A stretch of DNA of 64,000 bases from Brevibacillus gelatini (GCF_003710935.1 NZ_RHHS01000008.1:84443-148442), one strand, 5' to 3'; positions 17,066 to 26,240 are shown, numbered from the stretch's first letter. Notes: generated by a model from the letters alone, not told the origin. Numbers and translations: made by a program.

Positions 17066-17293
17066 ATGGATATGATGGATCAAGTACAAGAAGTTCTCGA
17101 TAAACTGCGCCCTTACCTGCAACGTGACGGCGGTGACGTACAACTGGTTGACGTAGAAGACGGCATCGTGAAGCTGCGCCTGATGGGTGCATGCGGCAGC
17201 TGCCCATCCTCCACCATCACCCTGAAAGCAGGGATCGAGCGTGCCCTGCTGGAAGAAATCCCAGGTATCAAAGAAGTGCAACAAGTATTTTAA
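17066..17293 (+). CDS. yutI: NifU C-terminal domain Fe-S scaffold protein
   Basis: 75 residues consisting only of the NifU C-terminal domain (DUF/NFU). The cluster-binding motif CGSCPSS (in [15 protein letters not shown]) and the preceding [14 protein letters not shown] are present. It carries or transfers Fe-S clusters. ATG at 17066 follows GGAAAGGAG. Monocistronic, between a promoter and a terminator. Confidence 0.9.
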   Translation: MDMMDQVQEVLDKLRPYLQRDGGDVQLVDVEDGIVKLRLMGACGSCPSSTITLKAGIERALLEEIPGIKEVQQVF

Positions 17294-17311
17294 TCCAGGC
17301 ATACAGTCATG

Positions 17312-17343
17312 AAAGCAGCTACCGTCTTTTGTGTAGCTGCTTT
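17312..17343 (+). terminator. Terminator after yutI
   Basis: A 10-bp stem AAAGCAGCTA/TAGCTGCTTT followed by T5; it also faces the convergent hydrolase gene ending at 17345. Confidence 0.8.
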
Positions 17344-17344
17344 T

Positions 17345-18295
17345 TCATTTTCGCAGGGCGCAGGCTTCGGTGCTCTTGCCTGCTTTGCTCATCCCTTTTT
17401 CCAAAAAGGCAATCACTCGCTCGGCGTACTCATCCGGGATTAACGCGAAGCTGCGCACGTGCCCGGCATGCGGAACGAGCCAAAATTGCGAGTCCTTATC
17501 CTGTGCCAGCGCATGCAACCGTTGGCTGTTTTCCGCAGGCACCGTAGAGTCTTTCGTCCCGTGAATGAACAGAAACGGCTTTTTCGCCTTCCTTACGCTT
17601 TCATACGGTTTAACATGACGCGGATTCGCCCGAAGCAAAACCGGGCTCAAGGTCAAAATCAGCCAGCTAAAAGGAAAGCGCGGCAGGCCCGTCCATTGCG
17701 GCAAATTTTCTTCCAAATACTCCCTGAGCGAATAAAAAGGCGAATCTGCCACAACAGCCGCAATCCTTGGGTCTGCCCCGCCGACGAGAAGCGACGTCGC
17801 TGCCCCCATGGAAAAGCCGATGAGGCCGATCGTCTGTCCCGGCTTTTTCGCTTCCGCAAAATCTATGGCGCCGAGCAAATCCTGCTGCTCGCGCAACCCG
17901 ATTGTCGTCAACGATTGGCTGGACTGGCCGCTGTTGCGGAAGTCGAACATCAGCACGTCGTAGCCGACATGCACCAGCTTTGCGGCGAGCGCCAGCGCAG
18001 GCAGATGCGGCTCCTGTCTGTTTTGACTGTAACCGTGGGCAAAAATCAGCGTCCGGCCATTTGGCGTTCGCCCATTTCGGGCCGCGGAAAGGTACCAGCC
18101 CGCCAAAGAAATTCCCGCTTCTCTGCTCGGGAACACGACCTCCTCCGCTCCCGCGATCCCAAAGTCTTGCGGGTCCATGTCGATCGGTTTGCGCACAGGA
18201 TGAGTCAAGCGCCAGGTGACGTGCAAGGCTACAGCAGCAGCCGCTATGAGTGCTACGAGCAAAAGCCCTGCTGCCACGATGAAAACGGTACTCAT
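17345..18295 (-). CDS. Membrane-anchored alpha/beta hydrolase
   Basis: 316 residues. An N-terminal hydrophobic helix (VFIVAAGLLLVALIAAAAVAL) anchors the protein. The hydrolase domain shows the nucleophile elbow IGFSMGAATS (Ser near residue 160), the acid in HGTKDSTVP and the His in PHAGHVRSF. Members of this BEM46/YqkD-like group are esterases of unknown substrate. ATG overlaps the dehydrogenase stop by 4 bases (ATGA), so it is the third gene of the yutH operon. Confidence 0.82.
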   Translation of the reverse strand: MSTVFIVAAGLLLVALIAAAAVALHVTWRLTHPVRKPIDMDPQDFGIAGAEEVVFPSREAGISLAGWYLSAARNGRTPNGRTLIFAHGYSQNRQEPHLPALALAAKLVHVGYDVLMFDFRNSGQSSQSLTTIGLREQQDLLGAIDFAEAKKPGQTIGLIGFSMGAATSLLVGGADPRIAAVVADSPFYSLREYLEENLPQWTGLPRFPFSWLILTLSPVLLRANPRHVKPYESVRKAKKPFLFIHGTKDSTVPAENSQRLHALAQDKDSQFWLVPHAGHVRSFALIPDEYAERVIAFLEKGMSKAGKSTEACALRK

Positions 18296-19251
18296 AGGGC
18301 GGTCAACGGCTCCTTCCCGCTCAGCACAGCGACGATATTGGCTGCCGCCAGCCGTGCCATCTCATCTCGCGTCTGGATCGTGGCGCTGCCGATATGCGGG
18401 AGTGCCACTACATTTGGCAGGGACAAAAGCGGATGGTCGAGCGGAACCGGCTCCTGGGCAAATACGTCCAGCCCCGCCGCCCATATTTGTCCGGAAACCA
18501 AAGCCTCGTACAAGGCAGCTTCGTCGACGGTGCCACCTCTGGACACATTTACGAAGACAGCCGACTTTTTCATCAGGGCAAATTCTCTTTTCCCCATCAA
18601 ATGCCGCGTCTCTTCAGTCAGCGGCGTCAGCAGCACGACGTAGTCCGACTCCTGCAGCAGCTCATCCAGCCCGACCAGCCGCGCTCCCGTTTTTGCCTCC
18701 GCCTCTTCCTTGCGATTGCGGTTGTGATACAAAATGCGCATGTTGAAGCCTGCCGCTCGCCTGGCAACCGCCTCGCCGATCCGCCCCATGCCGATAATGC
18801 CCAAGGTCGTTCCGTACACGCTTTGCCCGGCCATCAGGTACGGGCTCCACGATGTCCATTCTCCCGCGAGCAAAAAACGGTTCGCTTCCGTCAACCTGCG
18901 GCCGGTCGCCAAAAGCAGCGCAAACGCCAAATCCGCCGTCGCCTCGGTCAGCACATCAGGCGTGTTGGTTACGGTGACACCTTGGCTTTTGCAGGCGGCC
19001 ACGTCGATATTGTCGTAACCTACAGCCATATTCGCGACGATGCGCAGCTTCTTGGCACGGCGCAAAAGTTCCTTATCGACCCGCTCTGTCAGCATGGTCA
19101 GCACCGCGTCCGCATGCTCGATCTCTTCCAAAAGCTTAGCGCGCGGCACTGGAGTATCTCCCTCCCACACGTTGACCTGCGCTACCGTCTCCAGCATAGC
19201 TATGACTTCATTGCTCAGTTTCCTCGTGACGAATACTTGTGGCTTGCTCAT
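18292..19251 (-). CDS. D-2-hydroxyacid dehydrogenase (glyoxylate/hydroxypyruvate reductase type)
   Basis: 319 residues. NAD(P)-binding motif GIIGMGRIGEAVARR (about residue 150). Catalytic residues are the Arg in VNVSRGGTVDE, a Glu in FAQEPVPLDHPL and the His in LPHIGSATIQT. It reduces small 2-keto acids such as glyoxylate, hydroxypyruvate or 2-ketogluconate; the substrate cannot be fixed from sequence. ATG at 19251 follows GGAGG. It overlaps yutH by 44 bases. Confidence 0.85.
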   Translation of the reverse strand: MSKPQVFVTRKLSNEVIAMLETVAQVNVWEGDTPVPRAKLLEEIEHADAVLTMLTERVDKELLRRAKKLRIVANMAVGYDNIDVAACKSQGVTVTNTPDVLTEATADLAFALLLATGRRLTEANRFLLAGEWTSWSPYLMAGQSVYGTTLGIIGMGRIGEAVARRAAGFNMRILYHNRNRKEEAEAKTGARLVGLDELLQESDYVVLLTPLTEETRHLMGKREFALMKKSAVFVNVSRGGTVDEAALYEALVSGQIWAAGLDVFAQEPVPLDHPLLSLPNVVALPHIGSATIQTRDEMARLAAANIVAVLSGKEPLTAL

Positions 19252-20293
19252 TGTCTTGCCTCCACAGCCAATCAATTTGTGGAATGGACACGCCGTAATG
19301 CTCTGCGACCAGACGGGGATAGTGCCGGAGCCCCTCTTCCATTTTCGTAAGCTCGTCTTCCAGTTGGGATTGCCATGCTTCCGCATTTACCTCCTGTTTT
19401 TCCTCCAGCGGCAGCTCCTTGTAGGCTTCCACCAGCTTCAGGAAGCGGCCAGGATAAAGCATGAGTGCGTAGATCACAGCGTATTCCCCGGAAAGCAGCG
19501 GCGAAACACTGTTGTAGCCGTCGATAAAGCTGATCGCGGCTTCGTCATTCCAGCCGTTGCGCCTCGTTTCGGCTTTCAGCCATTGACCAAGATCGCGAGC
19601 CCGCATGTCGAGAATCCAGTTCCATTCCCCCGCCATCAGGCGTACATCCTTCTCATTCCATAGCATATACCCTTGGTCAAAATTTTGGTAGGCTACTTTT
19701 CCAAGACCTGCCGTTTCCTTGACAACTTTGTCGTAGCCCGCCTCCTGCAAATATTGCACGGAAATTTCCCCAAGCTGATGCACGTACGTATAGCAGGTCA
19801 AAAGCAGCTCATCCATCGGCGCAAGCTCGACATCCGCTTCGTCCAGCTCATCCCGGTACTCGTTGTAATGACGCAGCTTTCTGCGCCACGTACTGGGCCA
19901 GTTCCCCAGCGCGCTGTATGGAATGAACAGTTTCTCTCCGGAAAAATTTTTAGTAGCCTGATGAAATTTCGCGAGCGACTGGCCACTGGCATAGGCTGCA
20001 TTTTCCGGAACCGACTCGCGCACTCCCCGGTACAAATAGTACAACTGATCGTCCTCGACAAAATGGGACTGTCCGCCCGTCGTTTTGACCAGCTTCAGCA
20101 TGCGGATGTCCTGCTGCTGACTCAAATGCTTGCGCACGCGCTCGATAAACTTGCTTTTGTACCGATAGCCGGCAGGCGCTTCAAACATGTAATACAGGCC
20201 CTGGTCGGTTTCGAGCACCTTGCTGGCGCCCGTCACGCGGTAGTTTTGCAACTGGAAGCCGTATTGCTCCTGCAGCAGCTCTTTTTCCTCCAT
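19208..20293 (-). CDS. yutH: Spore coat-associated protein YutH (CotS/kinase-like)
   Basis: 361 residues of the CotS/YutH family, a kinase-like (APH) fold. The family block YQNFDQGYMLWNEKDVRLMA and WNWILDMRARDLGQWLK take the place of catalytic HxxDxxxxN and DxD motifs, so enzymatic activity is doubtful. Spore-coat location is known for B. subtilis YutH; here it follows from homology and from the neighbours pgpA and yutI. ATG at 20293 follows AAGGAGG. First gene of the operon with the dehydrogenase and hydrolase. Confidence 0.82.
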   Translation of the reverse strand: MEEKELLQEQYGFQLQNYRVTGASKVLETDQGLYYMFEAPAGYRYKSKFIERVRKHLSQQQDIRMLKLVKTTGGQSHFVEDDQLYYLYRGVRESVPENAAYASGQSLAKFHQATKNFSGEKLFIPYSALGNWPSTWRRKLRHYNEYRDELDEADVELAPMDELLLTCYTYVHQLGEISVQYLQEAGYDKVVKETAGLGKVAYQNFDQGYMLWNEKDVRLMAGEWNWILDMRARDLGQWLKAETRRNGWNDEAAISFIDGYNSVSPLLSGEYAVIYALMLYPGRFLKLVEAYKELPLEEKQEVNAEAWQSQLEDELTKMEEGLRHYPRLVAEHYGVSIPQIDWLWRQDNEQATSIRHEETEQ

Positions 20294-20416
20294 ACGGGTC
20301 TACCCTCCTTGCACACCTTCTCTTGGCGCATTGTATGTCGCAAAACCGGGATAGGTGCCTATCTGGATGCAGATACTAGAAGAACTCATGGTTTTCGAAA
20401 AAGGAGGAACCTTTGC

Positions 20417-20938
20417 ATGATCGAGCATCCGCTCAACAGCGAGAGCTGCCTGGCGGTGGTCATCGAGCTTTTGGGAAAACGCGGCGTAACCCTCGATGAC
20501 ATCGCCGAGATTGTATTTTTTTTGCAGACGGAATACGTCCCCGACCTGACGATGGAGTTGTGCCTGGAGAGCGTGATGTCCGTGCTGAAAAAGCGCGAGG
20601 TGCAAAATGCGCTTTTGACTGGCATCCAGTTGGACATGCTTGCGGAGCAAAAACAACTGCTGCCGCCGCTCCAGGAAATTATCGAAACGGACGAGCCGCT
20701 GTATGGCGTGGACGAAGTATTGGCGCTTGCCATCGTCAATCTGTACGGCAGCATTGGCTTTACCAACTTCGGCTACGTCGACAAGCTCAAACACGGCAAG
20801 TTGGCCCAACTCAACGACAAGCGCTTCGGCGTCCACACATTTCTGGACGACCTAGTCGGAGCAATCGCCGCTGCCGCTTCCAGCCGGATTGCCCATCGGC
20901 AGAAGCAGCAGGAAGAGTGTCTAGAGCGGGAGGCGTAG
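20417..20938 (+). CDS. yutG: Phosphatidylglycerophosphatase A-like protein YutG
   Basis: 173 residues of the PgpA family. The core YGVDEVLALAIVNLYGSIG, FTNFGYVDKLKHGKL and FGVHTFLDDLVGAIAAAASS-type end match the Bacillus YutG form, which lacks the long membrane helices of E. coli PgpA; a phosphatase role in phosphatidylglycerol synthesis is inferred. ATG follows AAGGAGG at 9 bases. The 3' end (from 20833) exists twice more, at 23401 and 26135, bracketing two toxin modules; the original neighbour nagD is now 5.3 kb away. Confidence 0.8.
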   Translation: MIEHPLNSESCLAVVIELLGKRGVTLDDIAEIVFFLQTEYVPDLTMELCLESVMSVLKKREVQNALLTGIQLDMLAEQKQLLPPLQEIIETDEPLYGVDEVLALAIVNLYGSIGFTNFGYVDKLKHGKLAQLNDKRFGVHTFLDDLVGAIAAAASSRIAHRQKQQEECLEREA

Positions 20939-20946
20939 CTGTCATT
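20833..20946. repeat. pgpA 3'-end repeat, copy 1 (inside the intact gene)
   Basis: This is the last 35 codons of pgpA plus a few bases. It still holds the last seven nagD codons in antisense (QLRLPL and stop). It differs from copies 2 and 3 by shared changes, for example ATCGCCGCTGCCGC here against ATAGCCGCTGCTGC there. Confidence 0.85.
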
Positions 20947-21176
20947 GGCATCCTAAATACAAAAATGATGACGTGTGTTCAAACGTTCAGGTGGGGAACT
21001 TTATGTTGGGCAAAGTTGTCCACATTTTGTCGAGTGTCCACACGTGGTTAGCTTTTTGATTGACATTCATACTTTATAGTCGTCTTATCCCCATAAAAGT
21101 TGAGGTTATATCTATCGTTCTATGTACGTACACTGTTGCAAGCATATTAAAAAAACAAGAAAACGAAGATAATAAA
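20947..21176. other. Non-coding AT-rich stretch
   Basis: I see no gene in this stretch. It separates pgpA from the first toxin module, and its composition is clearly richer in A+T than pgpA. Confidence 0.5.
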
Positions 21177-21214
21177 AACCAGGTCAATTATGGTGGTATC
21201 GAATTGACCTGGTT
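21177..21214 (-). terminator. Terminator of toxin module A
   Basis: A perfect 13-bp stem AACCAGGTCAATT/AATTGACCTGGTT is followed by T5 on the minus strand, about 160 bases after the putative immunity gene. Confidence 0.75.
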
Positions 21215-21375
21215 CGTATTACGCTAAATAGAGATACTTTTTTCCAGACATTCTATGCACAATTCTTAATTCATAAAAGTTCTTACAGGGGGTATAGCAA
21301 AGATTATATTGGTATCGACTTAAGTAGAGTTTCTCTCAATCGGCACTGGATAGTACCAAATCAAATATACACTGT

Positions 21376-21888
21376 TTACGATTTTTCTTCACACACTCGA
21401 ATAATCTCTTTAGGGATTGACTCAAAAACCAAAACCTCTGGATTTGGATAAGGTCTTTTTAACAGGTATTCTTGAAGTGTCATCATGCTATTCCAATACA
21501 ACTTAATCCAATGCTCAAGAGACTCACCAGTATCAAAATCCAATGCCTCCTCAAATGTGAATTTATTATCTTCATAGAATGCCTGATCATATATGTTCAT
21601 TGTAATATCCCTATCAAAAACTAGGATTTTTTCAGTAAAGATAGGAAAATAAAATGATCTCGGCCTGTGAGGTTCTAAGTTTACACCTATGGCTGTCTTA
21701 AAATTCACCCAAATAGGGGCATTAATTGGTTTAAACATTTCTGTTATCTGCGACTTAACCCCCCCTCCATTCCCATACCAGTTATTAGATTGTGTTGAAT
21801 AACTTATCCCCGTATTCAAAATTTCTTCAATTGAAACATGATGATCATGGTCTTCAGGCAAAATTGCATGATAAAGAAACATAGCCAT
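21376..21888 (-). CDS. Putative immunity protein of toxin module A
   Basis: 170 residues, no signal peptide and no membrane segment. It begins MAMFLYHAILPEDHDHHVSI and ends SIPKEIIRVCEEKS. The opening FLYHAI..HVSIEEILNTGIS and the closing VLVFESIPKEII resemble the edges of DarT/ART-like folds, but the catalytic residues cannot be assigned, so this is speculative. Position (15 bases behind the toxin gene, same strand) is the argument for an immunity role. Low G+C content compared with the core genes. The start ATG has a weak AGTAGGT site. Confidence 0.55.
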   Translation of the reverse strand: MAMFLYHAILPEDHDHHVSIEEILNTGISYSTQSNNWYGNGGGVKSQITEMFKPINAPIWVNFKTAIGVNLEPHRPRSFYFPIFTEKILVFDRDITMNIYDQAFYEDNKFTFEEALDFDTGESLEHWIKLYWNSMMTLQEYLLKRPYPNPEVLVFESIPKEIIRVCEEKS

Positions 21889-21903
21889 TTGTGTACCTAC
21901 TTT

Positions 21904-23286
21904 CTAATCTTTATTTCTGGGAACATAAGGAAAATGGGAACTACTTTTCGGGTTATCTAAATTTTCAAATACCCTGTGACTTCCTGTAGGTGTGTCAGGT
22001 GTACTAATATTCCCGTCAAATTCCTTATAATATTTCGTTATCCTATTTGGATTGGGATTGTTTGGATTCGGCCAGTTTGAGTAAGCCTTGTCTGGATTGT
22101 TCATGGTTATCCTTCTCAATTCCTTTACATCAACGTCCTGACCGTACTGGGACCTATTCTTGGTAGAAGGTTTGCTAGGATCGTACATGTGCTTCTTCGC
22201 ATGCTCATTAACAAAATTATTTGGATCGCTTCCCCCGCCGGGTTTTGTAGGAACAGGAGTTTTACCTTTCCCCTCAGACGAGCCTCCCACTATATGATTA
22301 TACAAATCCTTCGCATCTCTTCCAAAGTTAGCCGCTCCTTGAGTAGCCACCGTTGAACCGTGAGCCATCGCTGCTGCACCTGCAACATTGGCAGGAATAC
22401 CTACGATTGTCCCAACCCCTGTTGAATCTGCTGCTATTCCTCCAACGAAAAGAGCTCCCCCTCCCAAAGTCTCCAGAAAGCCAAGACCCGTGACCCCTGC
22501 GTTCCCAACAAGTTTACCAGCGAGATAGGACTTTGGATAATCGGTTGGGACTTCTCCTTGGTACATGTTGTACGTCCCGCCCTCACTTACTGCATCCATG
22601 ATGCCTGTAAGTGCCGCTACGCTGCCCTCAATCGCCTCTTGCCAAGCATCTTTTGTTGGTGTGGTTGAATGAGAAGGCGGAGTAATGATGGCTCGATACT
22701 TTGGCGTGCACTCTACTGGCATAGCGTCAGACGCGGTGAGAATGTCACTTTTCCTTGCCGAGACCTCTTCCGCAATTTCCTTGAATACTTGTCTGGCATA
22801 CGCACCTTCCAACAGTTGACCGTCATCTTCAATTTTGATTATGCCGCAATATAGGCAACTGAGCTCAGATTTGCTCAACAAAGCTGGTTGTCCATCGATG
22901 AGTTTATCATCTTTTCCCATAATCCAAGGGATTGTGGTCATTGGTGTGCAAGGCATTGGCGTAAGTATTCCATTATTGGCTGCGGTCGCTGCTGCTACTG
23001 TCGGATTTTGTCTGCTGTAACATTTCCCAAAAGGGAAAATGTTCTCGTTGGGGATGTGATCCTTGATGTTCATTTGTGCTTTATTATGTATGTATACTCC
23101 GTGGCTAAACGGCATTTTTAGTCGATTAGGCTTGTCCCCGGAGCTGCACGATAAAATGGCTCCGGCTACCACGTAGCTGTACCGCTCACCTGTTGCCTTC
23201 TTGATTTTCAGGTTAGGTCGAATGTGTGGCAAATCGATGTTCCTTTCTTTCATCTCCAAGTGCTTAAAGGAGATATACAATATCAA
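21904..23286 (-). CDS. Polymorphic toxin A: DUF4280 N-terminus, novel C-terminal domain
   Basis: About 460 residues. Residues 37-165 are DUF4280 (SYVVAGAILSCSSGDKPNRL, PFGKCYS, ANNGILTPMPC, CLYCGIIKIEDDG). Residues 240-335 are Gly/Ala-rich and hydrophobic (AANVAGAAAMAHGSTVAT-type), as in pre-toxin linkers. From about residue 337 the sequence departs from toxin B and ends in a 105-residue domain with NEHAKKHMYDPSKPS, SQYGQDVDVKELRR, YYKEFDGNIS and TPDTPTGSHRVFENL. His, Ser, Tyr and Arg positions suggest a small RNase-type (BECR-like) toxin, but I cannot name the family. The start is uncertain: a TTG at 23280 has GGAGG at 6 bases; the ATG at 23253 has only a very close site. Confidence 0.75.
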   Translation of the reverse strand: MILYISFKHLEMKERNIDLPHIRPNLKIKKATGERYSYVVAGAILSCSSGDKPNRLKMPFSHGVYIHNKAQMNIKDHIPNENIFPFGKCYSRQNPTVAAATAANNGILTPMPCTPMTTIPWIMGKDDKLIDGQPALLSKSELSCLYCGIIKIEDDGQLLEGAYARQVFKEIAEEVSARKSDILTASDAMPVECTPKYRAIITPPSHSTTPTKDAWQEAIEGSVAALTGIMDAVSEGGTYNMYQGEVPTDYPKSYLAGKLVGNAGVTGLGFLETLGGGALFVGGIAADSTGVGTIVGIPANVAGAAAMAHGSTVATQGAANFGRDAKDLYNHIVGGSSEGKGKTPVPTKPGGGSDPNNFVNEHAKKHMYDPSKPSTKNRSQYGQDVDVKELRRITMNNPDKAYSNWPNPNNPNPNRITKYYKEFDGNISTPDTPTGSHRVFENLDNPKSSSHFPYVPRNKD

Positions 23287-23496
23287 CCTCCCTAATTATC
23301 TCTACAAAAGGAAATTCCAGTAATATTCTATTTTTCCTATTTCTACCCCATGCAATTAGGAAATCTTACCCAAATCGCGAACAAGCCGTTCCCTTTGGCA
23401 TTCACACAATTTCAACGACCCCGTCGGAGCAATAGCCGCTGCTGCTTCCAGCCGGATTGCCCATCGGCAGAAGCTAGAAAAGGAATGCGTGAGGCT
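22275..23496. repeat. Direct repeat unit 1 (toxin 5' half, leader, pgpA 3' end)
   Basis: About 1.2 kb, nearly identical to 24940-26240: the DUF4280 and linker coding part, the leader with the GGGAGG site, and the pgpA 3'-end copy. Toxin tails, immunity genes and the following spacers differ. It is the mark of a tandem duplication followed by replacement of the toxin end. Confidence 0.85.
23401..23496. repeat. pgpA 3'-end repeat, copy 2
   Basis: Starts TTCACACAATTTCAACGACC and reads through the pgpA codons for GAIAAAASSRIAHRQK, then decays (AAGCTAGAAAAGGAATGCGT). It has no start codon and is not a gene. Confidence 0.85.
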
Positions 23497-23975
23497 TAGC
23501 TTTGCTATACGGTCAATCAAAGCAACGGTTAAATGTCATCTCCGAAAAACCTCTTCCACTGGCAAAACTCTAAATTTCGAAGTAGCAATAACACTTGCTT
23601 GCTCCATAACAATCCGAGATTGTAACAAAATGAAGGCTAGTACATTTAATAAAATCTTGTGTAAATAGTTAAAATCCGCCATTACGATCAAGAAATTAGT
23701 GTAGGATTACCGTAAAGTCCCCTTGCAACTATCCACCTGCAAAATCCATTTACAAAAGCCACGATTGTATACATGCATTACCAAACGGGTTTTCTAGGGT
23801 TCCCCGGCCATGATCATTGCGGTACTGTGTCCCAGCACCTCTTGCTAAAATAGAGGGAACGAATGACGTGCCCCTCGTTACCAGTTGGATTTTTTGCATG
23901 CAAAGAAAGTTCACTTCTGCTCTTTATTTAGCAGCCCCAATGCTAATTTCATTCGGCACTGCCCCTCAATTCGCA
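23497..23975. other. Spacer between the two toxin modules
   Basis: 479 bases of AT-rich sequence. I find no convincing gene and no clear terminator. It may hold remains of older modules, but nothing is recognisable. Confidence 0.45.
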
Positions 23976-24554
23976 TTACAGTACGGAGTCCCTATTAACA
24001 TCTAAAACATCTACATCCGACTGTGCGAGTAGATCCTCTAATGCTTCACTTCCATTTTGCTTTGCATAGTTATACTCCGCGTCCGAGATAGGGATGAGTT
24101 GTAGCCAAGAAACATGTTTATCGTCAAAGTCAAATGAAGTGAGTTTTTCATCCCATAAAAAAGGACTCACAAACATTACATGTTTCATATTAAATTCAGG
24201 GTAGTACATTTTAATGACATCAGGAAAAATCGTACCAGGAGAACAAGAATAATCTGAATTTATTATGTTAAAAGCACATGTACTGAGTATGTTTCCAAAC
24301 AAAGTATATTCATCTATGCATGCTCCAATAAATTCTACTCTCAAAGGCTTATTATCTACAGAATACCCAATATCATAATTGCATAATCCGACAGTTGCAT
24401 AAGTTGTCTCATATTGATTGGGTTTATTATCCATGATTACAACATCGATAATGCTTTCTTTATTATCATCATAAAATCTTGACATTCGTGGACGACCACC
24501 GTTTAAATCAGCTAAATGTTTTGCGATTTCCTTCATTTGATTTGTTACTTCCAC
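23976..24554 (-). CDS. SUFU (suppressor of fused) family immunity protein
   Basis: 192 residues matching the bacterial SUFU immunity family: TTYATVGLCNYDIG, RVEFIGAC, the PGTIFPDVIKMYYPEFNMKH block, VMFVSPFLWDE and HVSWLQLIPISDAEYNYAKQ. SUFU proteins are known immunity partners of HNH/endonuclease VII toxins, and the gene lies 14 bases behind such a toxin. The start is GTG with AAAGGA about 9 bases upstream. Confidence 0.88.
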   Translation of the reverse strand: MEVTNQMKEIAKHLADLNGGRPRMSRFYDDNKESIIDVVIMDNKPNQYETTYATVGLCNYDIGYSVDNKPLRVEFIGACIDEYTLFGNILSTCAFNIINSDYSCSPGTIFPDVIKMYYPEFNMKHVMFVSPFLWDEKLTSFDFDDKHVSWLQLIPISDAEYNYAKQNGSEALEDLLAQSDVDVLDVNRDSVL

Positions 24555-24568
24555 TTTTCATCATCCTT

Positions 24569-25954
24569 TTATGGTCCGAAATATAAATCCGATGGGTCTT
24601 CACCCGCATGTGAACGGTTTGAACTAGGCAATTCCGGTCTGTAATGGTCGGGATTATTATGTTCATCTAAAAATTGTTTTCTTGAAATTCCTCTCTCCGC
24701 TGCACTAATTTGATGTTTCCTAAACTCGTACCCTGGTTTATGCCCCATGTCCCATGGCTCTTCTTTGTTCATTACTTTTTTTGTAAGCGGGTCTCTTACT
24801 AGACCATCTTTACCTTTTGCGTTATCCCACGCTTTGTCACGAACCCCTTTTCGAAATTTTGAAGGTCTTCTATATATTTTTTTCTCAGCAAGTGTAAGTT
24901 CTCTATTTGGGAGAGTGGTCGGAACATTTTCCCCCGTCCCCTCAGACGAGCCTCCCACTATATGATTATACAAATCCTTCGCATCTCTTCCAAAGTTAGC
25001 CGCTCCTTGGGTAGCCACCGTTGAACCGTGTGCCATCGCTGCTGCCCCTGCAACATTGGCAGGAACACCTACGATTGTCCCAACCCCAGTTGCATCTGCT
25101 GCTACTCCTCCACCGAAAAGAGCTGCCCCTCCAACCGTCTCCAGATAGCCAAGAACCGTGACCCCTGCGTCCCCAACCAGTTTACCAGCGAAATAGGACT
25201 TTGGATATTCAGTTGGAACTTCTCCTTGGTACATGTTGTACGTCCCGCTCTCACTCACTGCATCCATGAAGCCTGTAAGCGCCGCTACGCTCCCCTCAAT
25301 CGCCTCTTGCCAAGCGTCTTTTGTTGGCGTGGTTGAAGGAGAAGGCGGGGTAATGATGGCTCGATACTTTGGCGTGCACTCTACTGGAATACCGTCAGAC
25401 GCGGTGAGAATGTCACTTTTCCTTGCCGAGACCTCTTCCGCAATTTCCCTAAATACTTGTCTGGCATACGCACCTTCCAACAGTTGACCGTCATCTTCAA
25501 TTTTAATCGTACCGCAATATAGGCAACTGAGCTCAGATTTGCTCAACAAAGCTGGTTGTCCATCGATGAGTTTATCAGCTTTCCCCATAATCCAGGGGAT
25601 TGTGGTCATGGGAGTGCAAGGCATTGGCGTAAGCACCCCATTATTGGCTGCGGTCGCTGCTGCTACTGCCGGATTTTGTCTGCTGTAACATTTCCCAAAA
25701 GGGAAAATGTTCTCGTTGGGGATGTGATCCTTGATGTTCATTTGTGCTTTATTATGTATGTACACTCCGTGACTGAACGGCATTTTTAGTCGATTAGGCT
25801 TGTCCCCGGAGCTACACGATAAAATCGCTCCGGCTACCACATAGCTGTACCGCTCACCTGTTGCCTTCTTGATTTTCAGGTTAGGTCGAATGTGTGGCAA
25901 ATCGATGTTCCTTTCTTTCATCTCCAAGTGCTTAAAGGAGATATACAATATCAA
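24569..25954 (-). CDS. Polymorphic toxin B: DUF4280 N-terminus, GH-E HNH nuclease C-terminus
   Basis: About 461 residues. Residues 1-337 are almost the same as toxin A (DUF4280 then Gly/Ala-rich pre-toxin). The C-terminal 110 residues are an HNH/endonuclease VII nuclease of the GH-E type: PWDMGHKPGYEFRK holds the Gly-His pair, FLDEHNNPDHYRPELP and SNRSHAGEDP complete the signature. DNA cleavage in competitor cells is the expected role. Start as uncertain as in toxin A (TTG near 25948 has the best site). The SUFU gene directly downstream is the cognate immunity. Confidence 0.87.
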   Translation of the reverse strand: MILYISFKHLEMKERNIDLPHIRPNLKIKKATGERYSYVVAGAILSCSSGDKPNRLKMPFSHGVYIHNKAQMNIKDHIPNENIFPFGKCYSRQNPAVAAATAANNGVLTPMPCTPMTTIPWIMGKADKLIDGQPALLSKSELSCLYCGTIKIEDDGQLLEGAYARQVFREIAEEVSARKSDILTASDGIPVECTPKYRAIITPPSPSTTPTKDAWQEAIEGSVAALTGFMDAVSESGTYNMYQGEVPTEYPKSYFAGKLVGDAGVTVLGYLETVGGAALFGGGVAADATGVGTIVGVPANVAGAAAMAHGSTVATQGAANFGRDAKDLYNHIVGGSSEGTGENVPTTLPNRELTLAEKKIYRRPSKFRKGVRDKAWDNAKGKDGLVRDPLTKKVMNKEEPWDMGHKPGYEFRKHQISAAERGISRKQFLDEHNNPDHYRPELPSSNRSHAGEDPSDLYFGP

Positions 25955-26240
25955 CCTCCCTAATTATCTCTATAAAAGGAAATTCTAGTAACATACTATT
26001 TTTCCTATTTCCACCATCTCGAAATTAGGAAATTTTACCCAAATCACGAACAAGCTTGATGTAAAAAGCAAAATTACTGATCCTAGTACACTCATTACTT
26101 TTGCTCATCAACGTATCAACCGTTCCATTTTGCATTCACACAATTTCAACGACCCCGTCGGAGCAATAGCCGCTGCTGCTTCCAGCCGGATTGCCCATCG
26201 GCAGAAGCAGCAGGAAGAGTGCCTAGAGCGGGAGGCGTAG
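24940..26240. repeat. Direct repeat unit 2 (toxin 5' half, leader, pgpA 3' end)
   Basis: Second copy of the unit at 22275-23496. It carries about 75 extra bases in the leader (around 26053-26128) between the conserved GAACAAGC and the pgpA relic. Confidence 0.85.
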
